Shown here: positions 58,851-64,000 of the stretch, in pieces
How positions within the stretch are numbered: position 1 is the first letter of the stretch
Layout: every line of letters begins with the position of its first letter
Assembly (NCBI GenBank): GCA_045612665.1
Contig: JAZKZO010000052.1
Coordinates: forward strand, 12,052-76,051
DNA length: 64,000 bases
DNA from: RGIG2000 sp045612665
Lineage (GTDB): Bacteria; Bacillota; Clostridia; Oscillospirales; CAG-272
Direction: 5' to 3'
Notes under the pieces: generated by a model
Seen by the model: only the letters and a program-made list of their open reading frames with translations
Database searches by the model: none
Told to the model about the DNA's origin: nothing
Translations under genes and position numbers: made by a program

Positions 58851-60693
58851 CAGCCTCACCTCCCTCTTCTATGTCAACATAGTTTTGAGCCTGCTTTTTG
58901 AACATATCGGCATATTTGCCGTTTTTAGCCATAAGCTCGGTGTGAGTTCCGCATTCGGCAACCTCTCCGTTTTCAAGCAGATATATTCTATCTGCGCCAA
59001 CTGCACTGGAAAGCCTGTGAGAAATAAATATCATTCCCTTGTTTTCGCCTGCCTGCATCATATTGTTGTACATTTCGCTTTCAGCAACGGGGTCAAGGGC
59101 ACTTGACGGCTCGTCAAGAATTATGAACGGTGCATCCTTCAAGAATGCGTGCGCGATAGCAAGCTTTTGGCTTTGTCCGACGGAAAGAACCGCTCCGTTT
59201 TCGTCGAATTCCTTTGTAAGAATCGTTTCTATGCCGTTTGGAAGCTCCATTACTCGCTCGTAAGCACCGCTCTTTTTAAGAGCATCGATTATACGCTCAT
59301 CATCGCCCTCTATTCTTGGGCGCATAAGCACGTTTTCGGACACAGGTAGCGCCATAAGCTTGAAATCCTGGAACACCACGCTGAACATATCGCGATATTC
59401 ATCTATCTTGATATCCTTTAAATCCGTGCCATTCAAGGTTATTTTTCCATCAGTCGGATCATAGAGTCGAAGTAAAAGCTTGACAAGCGTGCTTTTACCT
59501 GCACCATTGTGTCCGACAAGCGCGATTTTCTCGTTTTTGCCAACCTTGAGATTTACGTTTTTGAGCACGTAAGAGTCGCTTCCCTCGTATTTAAACGACA
59601 CTCCCTCAAGGCAAAGCGCGCCTCTTTCTGGCGAAAGCGCATTTTCTGAGTCCTTCATTTTCGGCTCGTAATCCATAAAGGATTTAAAATCCTCGAAGAA
59701 CAACGCGTGCTCGTGAAGCTTGTAATATCTATCGGTAATTTGGCTAAACGTGCTTGTAAGGCTAGACACGGAGTTGATAACCACCGCGCAATCGCCAATA
59801 CCAAGCGTTCCCGCAACAAGTGTACGGAAAACCGCATATCCTATTGCAAGAGGGTTTGTAATAATGCTTTGGAAGCCGTTTTGGAAAATCTCCAAAACCA
59901 TTTCCTTGACACCGTAACGACGGACAATGTCAACTCTTCCGTCCGATGCCTCATCGTATCTTTCGAGCAAAAATTCCTTTGCGTTTGTCAAGCGCATTTC
60001 CTTTGCATAATCACTCGAATAAAAAATTCTTTGTGCGTACTGGGCACGTCTATGTAGGACTCTATCCTCGCTTGAATGCTTGTGCCATTGCTCGTTGGAT
60101 ATCTTTTTAAGAAATGCGCCAAAGAGTGGCAAAATCGCAAAAACAATAAACACAGGGTCCATTGTAAACAAAATCGAGCCGTATAGCGCCATTCCGATTA
60201 TAACACCGAAAAGGCTTGTTACAGTCCACGTAATATTCCACATACGCCACACCAAATCTTGGTTTGCTTTTACATACTTATCATAGAAGTCGGGATTTTC
60301 AAAGCAAGCAAGCTCAACACTTGTACATTTATCGTAAAGCCTCGTAAGCACCTTCTTTTCCACTTTTATAAACGCAATATCGGTTATAAAATTAGTAAGA
60401 GGTGTGATAATCAAAACCAGCAATGCCGGAATTACTATCATAATAAGCGCCTCGAGTGCGACCTCACCAAACGGTCTGCCCGCCTCAAAGGAATTGATTA
60501 TATGACGAAGCGAATACGTACCAACTACAAATCCGAGCACGGTTTCCAAAAGCTGAACCAGCAGTCTAAAAATAAAAACCGCAGGAGCTGAGGAAATTAT
60601 CAGCCTCATCGCATAAACCGTATCCTTGAAAACGGCCTTAAACGAAAGCTTTTTGCCCTTGTCCTTCTTCTTTTTGGTCTTATCCTTTTTCAA
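58843..60693 (-). CDS. ABC exporter half-transporter, first of pair, variant signature motif
   Basis: A 616-aa half-transporter with a Lys-rich N-terminus, six-helix membrane domain (about 30-345) and ATPase with Walker A GHNGAGKST, Q-loop FQDFKLMA, Walker B FIILDEPSSALD and switch His in ISHRLSS. The signature reads LSVGQSQ instead of LSGGQ, as in heterodimers with one degenerate site. The best start is TTG 60693, 6 bp after AAGGAG; a GTG at 60717 has no site. It precedes and overlaps the partner gene. Confidence 0.85.
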   Translation of the reverse strand: MKKDKTKKKKDKGKKLSFKAVFKDTVYAMRLIISSAPAVFIFRLLVQLLETVLGFVVGTYSLRHIINSFEAGRPFGEVALEALIMIVIPALLVLIITPLTNFITDIAFIKVEKKVLTRLYDKCTSVELACFENPDFYDKYVKANQDLVWRMWNITWTVTSLFGVIIGMALYGSILFTMDPVFIVFAILPLFGAFLKKISNEQWHKHSSEDRVLHRRAQYAQRIFYSSDYAKEMRLTNAKEFLLERYDEASDGRVDIVRRYGVKEMVLEIFQNGFQSIITNPLAIGYAVFRTLVAGTLGIGDCAVVINSVSSLTSTFSQITDRYYKLHEHALFFEDFKSFMDYEPKMKDSENALSPERGALCLEGVSFKYEGSDSYVLKNVNLKVGKNEKIALVGHNGAGKSTLVKLLLRLYDPTDGKITLNGTDLKDIKIDEYRDMFSVVFQDFKLMALPVSENVLMRPRIEGDDERIIDALKKSGAYERVMELPNGIETILTKEFDENGAVLSVGQSQKLAIAHAFLKDAPFIILDEPSSALDPVAESEMYNNMMQAGENKGMIFISHRLSSAVGADRIYLLENGEVAECGTHTELMAKNGKYADMFKKQAQNYVDIEEGGEADE

Positions 60694-60772
60694 TTTTATC
60701 TCCTTATTTTTCCACACCCGTGGGATTTTGCCGAGGCAAAAAAGTGGGTTATTTTTCTTGCTCGGTATCTAC

Positions 60773-60801
60773 ATTTTAACACAGTCAACATTTCTTGTCA
60801 A
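60773..60801 (-). promoter_or_regulatory. Promoter of the ABC exporter operon
   Basis: Minus-strand TTGACA (60796-60801), a 17-bp spacer and TAAAAT (60773-60778). A poly-G tract ends 18 bp upstream of the -35. The leader contains a perfect TTTTGCC/GGCAAAA hairpin (60726-60741). Confidence 0.8.
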
Positions 60802-60819
60802 TATGCACAAACAAAATTA

Positions 60820-60829
60820 CCCCCCCCCC
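60820..60829. repeat. Poly-C/poly-G tract of 10
   Basis: Ten C on the + strand, poly-G in the direction of the ABC operon, directly upstream of its promoter. Flanks resemble those of the tract at 33703 (GCAACAAAAA before; TGTGCATATTG after, minus strand). Confidence 0.8.
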
Positions 60830-60893
60830 GAATTTTTTGTTGCTTTTCACAAAATCGCAATTTTGAGTCCTTTGATTTTTTGTGCATATTATA

Positions 60894-61457
60894 CTATTTT
60901 GATTTTCGTTTGCTCTTTCTTTTTTCGGCACATACATAAAAGTCCATATACACCCTCCTACGATAAAGATAGAGATTTAAAAAATACGAAAGCACAGTCA
61001 AAATAGCCGAAGCCGTGGCTCCCAAGGCTCTTGGCATTATATCGTTAAAAATATACAAATACTGTACCAAATAAATAAGTGGCTCAAAAATCACGCCAAG
61101 CGTTGCAGTAAGGACAACAAAAAACATAAAGTAAGCCTCTCTTCTAAAGCATTTTTTGCTCTCCTCAAATATATTACCGATTGGCTTATCCTTGTAGCCT
61201 CTTATCACCTCATTATCGCCTCTGCCTCTTATAGAATACTTCCAACCTACGTGCAATTTAGTAAAAATGTATATGCTGACAAGCCCAAGAAGAATTGTAA
61301 CAATAATCGGAAGAAAATTGCTATCCGTCAAATGCTCGTCAAACGGTATAATGCACCATTTCAAAAACGCATAAATTATTTTTGTGCAAACGGCAGTACC
61401 AAGAAAATACAGTCCCTCCTTGCATAGTAGCTTGATTTTTCTCTTAAAGCTATGCAT
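60894..61457 (-). CDS. Multi-pass membrane protein of unknown function
   Basis: A 187-aa protein with about four hydrophobic helices (near residues 12-35, 48-68, 105-132, 142-165) and basic ends (RKSKRKSK at the C-terminus). A charged loop lies at about 72-100. No family recognised. It faces the LytTR system across a shared control region and precedes the exporter operon. It may be an immunity, modification or accessory protein of the exporter, by position only. Confidence 0.65.
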   Translation of the reverse strand: MHSFKRKIKLLCKEGLYFLGTAVCTKIIYAFLKWCIIPFDEHLTDSNFLPIIVTILLGLVSIYIFTKLHVGWKYSIRGRGDNEVIRGYKDKPIGNIFEESKKCFRREAYFMFFVVLTATLGVIFEPLIYLVQYLYIFNDIMPRALGATASAILTVLSYFLNLYLYRRRVYMDFYVCAEKRKSKRKSK

Positions 61458-61488
61458 TATCCTCCCCCCTTAGCTTTTGCTCGTCCAC

Positions 61489-61517
61489 AGTTTAACATAA
61501 AATAAGACTTATAATTA
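61489..61517 (-). promoter_or_regulatory. Activator-dependent-looking promoter of the membrane-protein gene
   Basis: Minus-strand extended -10 TGT-TAAACT (TAAACT at 61489-61494) with only TAATTA at the -35 position (61512-61517). The missing -35 and the direct repeats just upstream fit activation by a LytTR regulator. Confidence 0.5.
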
Positions 61518-61523
61518 AATTTT

Positions 61524-61553
61524 GGGATATCTTGGAGTGGAAAGGGATATCTT
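61524..61553. promoter_or_regulatory. Direct repeats, likely LytTR regulator binding site
   Basis: GGGATATCTT occurs at 61524-61533 and 61544-61553, 20 bp apart start to start (two helical turns). They are centred at about -46 and -66 of the leftward promoter, the geometry known for AgrA/ComE-type sites. Confidence 0.6.
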
Positions 61554-61601
61554 TTTGTTTTTGGAATTTTATCCCTAAAACAATACTTTTTATCACAGCT
61601 A

Positions 61602-61631
61602 TTGCTTTAAGAGGATTAGATATGCTAAAAT
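61602..61631 (+). promoter_or_regulatory. Promoter of the LytTR two-component operon
   Basis: TTGCTT (61602-61607), an 18-bp spacer ending TATGC (extended -10) and TAAAAT (61626-61631), 31 bp before the start. Confidence 0.6.
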
Positions 61632-61662
61632 ATATATATATATAAAATTTAAGGAGAAGGCT

Positions 61663-62397
61663 ATGATTACTATTGCACTTTGTGATGATAATACACAGTT
61701 TGCGTGCCTTTTAAGGCAACATCTACAAAGGCTTTGCGCCTATAACATTCCGAACAGAGTTGACATAAGCATCGCTCCGACCTTTTCATCAGCTGACGAG
61801 GTGCTCGAATATCTTCAAAGCAACACAATCGACATTTTGTTTTTGGATATTGATATGCCAAAAACGAACGGGTTCGAGCTTGCAAAGGCGCTATGTGATG
61901 CGCATCCTGACACAATAATAATTTTTGTTTCCTCTTACGAGGAATTTGTATATAGCTCGTTTGAATATTGTCCGTTCCAATTTTTAAGAAAGGCTCATCT
62001 TGACAAGGAGCTTGAAATAACTCTTAAAAGAGTTATCGAAAAATGCGTTATCGGCAGCGAATCTCTTGTGTTTGACACAACAGACGGAGAAATACTGTTA
62101 AGAGTTCGCGATATTTTGTTTTTTGAGGGGCAAAAAAATTACTTTTACATATATACCGCTCAAAGCAAGGTATATAAGTGCAGAGGCACTATGAAGTCCG
62201 TGGATGCTCTAACCGAAAAATATGATTTCTTTAGAATCCACTCGGCATACATTGTTAATTTAGAGCATATCGACAACATAAACAGTACGGGCTTTTTGGT
62301 TATGAAGAACGGAAAAATTCTAAGCATTTCTAAAAAGCGAATGCAAAGCTTTAAGGGAGCATATATGGAGTTTATTCGAAGGAGAGTAACGAGATGA
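61663..62397 (+). CDS. LytTR-family response regulator
   Basis: A 244-aa AgrA/LytR-type regulator. The receiver domain (1-125) has the acidic pair CDDN, phospho-acceptor Asp in LFLDIDMP (near 62) and conserved Ser and Lys. The LytTR DNA-binding domain (about 140-240) shows LRVRDILFFEGQKNYFYIYT, FFRIHSAYIVNLEHI and KILSISKKRMQSFK. Pairs with the kinase downstream (4-bp overlap). Likely target is the repeat pair at 61524-61553. Confidence 0.92.
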   Translation: MITIALCDDNTQFACLLRQHLQRLCAYNIPNRVDISIAPTFSSADEVLEYLQSNTIDILFLDIDMPKTNGFELAKALCDAHPDTIIIFVSSYEEFVYSSFEYCPFQFLRKAHLDKELEITLKRVIEKCVIGSESLVFDTTDGEILLRVRDILFFEGQKNYFYIYTAQSKVYKCRGTMKSVDALTEKYDFFRIHSAYIVNLEHIDNINSTGFLVMKNGKILSISKKRMQSFKGAYMEFIRRRVTR

Positions 62398-63704
62398 TAT
62401 TTTTTGAATTTGCAGTTTCTCTTTTTGATGCTCTTATATGCGTGTATTTTATCTCTCGCTTCAACGGCGCAACGTTAAGCCCAAAAAGAAACAAGTTCAT
62501 TTTGCCATCGGTAGCTATTATTTTCGCCTTCTCTATTATAAACGACCTGTTTTTAGAGGGCTTTAACATTGTCGGAACAATTATTTTTCTTGCTTTGTAT
62601 ATCGGATATGCGCTTTTGACCTCTGGCAAAAAATATATTCGTGCCATTTTGGGTGCTTGTATTTTTGAGATTGTTTTCGTTATTTTAAGCTCACTTCTTT
62701 ATCTTATAATAACTCTTATAATAAAGGATTACGATGCTCTGCTTCAAGGCGAGGGTGGCGTGTTTAGATATGCATATGTTATAATTCACAAAATCGTATT
62801 GTTTGTTGTGCTTAAGCTAATTCTTATGTGCTTTAAATCAAGCGAGTTCATAGATACAAGACACGGAATTATCGCTTTTTTATTCTCATTTGCAACCATC
62901 TTGGGTCTTGGCTCTACTATGTATGTCGCTTCAATTGTTGATGCCGGAAAAATACAAGTGCAGACTATGATAATCGCGCTATCGTTTGCCTTTGCCAATA
63001 TTGCACTATACGTGTTAATATTTCAGCTTCAAAAATATCAGCAGAGCAAATACCAGCTCAAGCTACTTGAGGAGAAAATTGCCTTTGACGAGGCAAGACA
63101 CAACGATGCTAGTGCTATATGGCAATCAATACGGCGCGTTCAACATGATATGAAGCAGCACATGGCGGTTATCTTGGGATATCTTGACGACCAAAGCATT
63201 GACGGTGCCAAGAGCTATATAAGCGAGCTTGCGCCAAGCGTTGATAGCATGGGTACGCTTTTAAGCTCCGACAATCGCGTGCTCGACTATCTTATAAACT
63301 CAAAGCTTGCGCCGTTATCCGACACTAAAATTGTAATCTCTGGCTCTATTGGCAATCTTTCCGACATAAAGGAAACCGACCTTGCGTGTCTTATCGGAAA
63401 CATTCTCGACAATGCAATATCAGCGCTTGCCGAGGTCGGTAAGAAGAACGAAAAACGACTTGAGCTACTTTTTATGCGCCAAAATTCAAATAGAATTATA
63501 ATATGTAAAAACACAATTGAGCGCTCCGTTTTAAAAAACAATCGCGAGCTTGAAACCACAAAGGCGTGCTCAGATGCTCACGGCTATGGCACTAAAATAA
63601 TCGCAAAAATAGTTTCCGATTACAATGGAATGGTTGATTATTTTGAGGAATTTAATATGTTTGGTGTTCAGGTTGTTTTGCCCGAGCCAAATGTAAATCT
63701 ATAA
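62394..63704 (+). CDS. AgrC-like sensor histidine kinase
   Basis: A 436-aa membrane kinase of the GHKL type. About six or seven N-terminal helices (1-215) form the sensor. A coiled coil leads to the phospho-acceptor His251 in RRVQHDMKQH. The N box is LIGNILDNAISAL near 335 and the G box is the GYGTKII segment near 400. Such kinases commonly sense secreted peptides; no AgrD-like peptide or AgrB-like processor is visible, though short peptides are easily missed. Confidence 0.9.
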   Translation: MIFFEFAVSLFDALICVYFISRFNGATLSPKRNKFILPSVAIIFAFSIINDLFLEGFNIVGTIIFLALYIGYALLTSGKKYIRAILGACIFEIVFVILSSLLYLIITLIIKDYDALLQGEGGVFRYAYVIIHKIVLFVVLKLILMCFKSSEFIDTRHGIIAFLFSFATILGLGSTMYVASIVDAGKIQVQTMIIALSFAFANIALYVLIFQLQKYQQSKYQLKLLEEKIAFDEARHNDASAIWQSIRRVQHDMKQHMAVILGYLDDQSIDGAKSYISELAPSVDSMGTLLSSDNRVLDYLINSKLAPLSDTKIVISGSIGNLSDIKETDLACLIGNILDNAISALAEVGKKNEKRLELLFMRQNSNRIIICKNTIERSVLKNNRELETTKACSDAHGYGTKIIAKIVSDYNGMVDYFEEFNMFGVQVVLPEPNVNL

Positions 63705-63708
63705 AAAT

Positions 63709-63742
63709 AAAATCCGACGAGGCAAGCCACGTCGGATTTTTT
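63709..63742. terminator. Terminator after the sensor kinase gene
   Basis: AAAATCCGACG (63709-63719) with its complement (63730-63740), T-run on the right and A-run on the left; may serve both strands. Confidence 0.8.
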
Positions 63743-63744
63743 AT

Positions 63745-63936
63745 TTATTGTTTATTTTCCTCTTGTCCTCTATTTTGGCACAGACACGACATAGCGCAGC
63801 CTGAGCAGTTGCAGCCACACGAGGATTTTCCTTGCTTTTTGTTTTTTATTGCTTTTATGATAATTGCAAGGGAAATTCCCACGAGTGCTAACGCAACGAG
63901 GATTGTTCCAAGATTATTTTGTAAAAATTCAAGCAT
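63745..63936 (-). CDS. FeoB-associated Cys-rich membrane protein
   Basis: A 63-aa protein: one N-terminal membrane helix (residues 8-28, LGTILVALALVGISLAIIIKAI), a Lys-rich stretch, then the cluster SCGCNCSGCAMSCLC. This is the FeoB-associated family found beside ferrous iron transporters, thought to aid iron delivery or sensing. Start ATG 63936 has AAGGAG. Confidence 0.88.
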   Translation of the reverse strand: MLEFLQNNLGTILVALALVGISLAIIIKAIKNKKQGKSSCGCNCSGCAMSCLCQNRGQEENKQ

Positions 63937-64000
63937 TGTTCTTTCTCCTTTTTAGCTTATCTATTATTGAAAAGCCGTCGGGACGGAAAAGAAGATACGA
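63929..64000 (-). CDS. Possible 3' end of an upstream gene (partial)
   Basis: One minus-strand frame is open from the window edge to a TGA at 63929-63931, overlapping the start of the FeoB-associated gene by 8 bp. The 23 visible residues include FRPDGFSIIDKLKRRK. By context it would be feoB, but the sequence is too short to show it. Confidence 0.35.
   Translation of the reverse strand, partial: SYLLFRPDGFSIIDKLKRRKNNA

Overview
The window reads as a chromosome segment of an endospore-forming, low-to-moderate GC member of the Bacillota, most likely an uncultured gut-type Clostridia. Evidence: a complete S10-spc-alpha ribosomal operon in Gram-positive order with zinc-form S14, S4 and L36; the yicC-remA-gmk-rpoZ-priA-def-fmt-rsmB-rlmN-stp-prkC-rsgA operon also known from Bacillus; spoIIR with a sigma-F-like promoter; and sigma-A promoters close to TTGACA/TTGATT-N17-TAAAAT throughout. 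The species cannot be named from sequence reading alone. No rRNA, tRNA, CRISPR, integrase or transposase gene was seen.

Layout. 1-3661: ROK sugar kinase and recG (+). 3662-3975: repeat-rich gap. 3972-7795 (-): DUF1846 protein, pyrophosphate-type phosphofructokinase, and an acyltransferase-like protein lacking the usual catalytic His. 7981-12224 (+): deoC-deoD-deoB-cdd-pdp nucleoside salvage operon, then a small unknown gene and a PHP hydrolase. 13506-24759 (-): twelve-gene housekeeping operon. 24890-26901 (-): DUF5685, J-domain and membrane protein trio. 26999-27847 (-): spoIIR and a 58-residue lipoprotein. 27986-29598 (+): pncC/cinA-C and ATP-type pfkA. 29731-33572 (-): two large surface proteins built from Cys/His repeats. 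33703-34045: poly-C tract and a duplicated 116-bp element. 34116-35162 (-): Fic protein. 35335-50985 (-): 31-gene ribosomal operon with a long structured leader to 51262. 51635-53368 (-): BspA-like surface protein. 53575-55917: XRE-S24 repressor with araD (-) facing a two-gene unit (+). 56006-56953 (+): membrane protein. 57045-61457 (-): paired ABC exporter and a membrane protein, facing a LytTR regulator and sensor kinase (61663-63704, +). 63745-63936 (-): FeoB-associated Cys-rich protein.

How parts work together. The deo operon would convert nucleosides to pentose phosphates feeding glycolysis, where two phosphofructokinases of different phosphoryl-donor type occur. The kinase-phosphatase-RsgA end of the housekeeping operon links Ser/Thr phosphorylation to ribosome assembly. 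The LytTR system appears to control the divergent membrane protein, and possibly the exporter, through direct repeats placed just upstream of a -35-poor promoter.

The best candidate for an undescribed system is the divergent switch at 54939-55917. A self-cleaving-type repressor faces a Cys-rich protein and a phage-type late-regulator-like protein. Three copies of one 15-bp palindrome occur: one fills the 17-bp spacer of each of the two opposed promoters, and the third lies just downstream of the rightward start. Also notable are two 10-base poly-G tracts upstream of canonical promoters of surface/export genes, and a clean three-way-junction RNA before rpoA. Coordinates were read by eye; start codons were chosen by ribosome-binding-site spacing.
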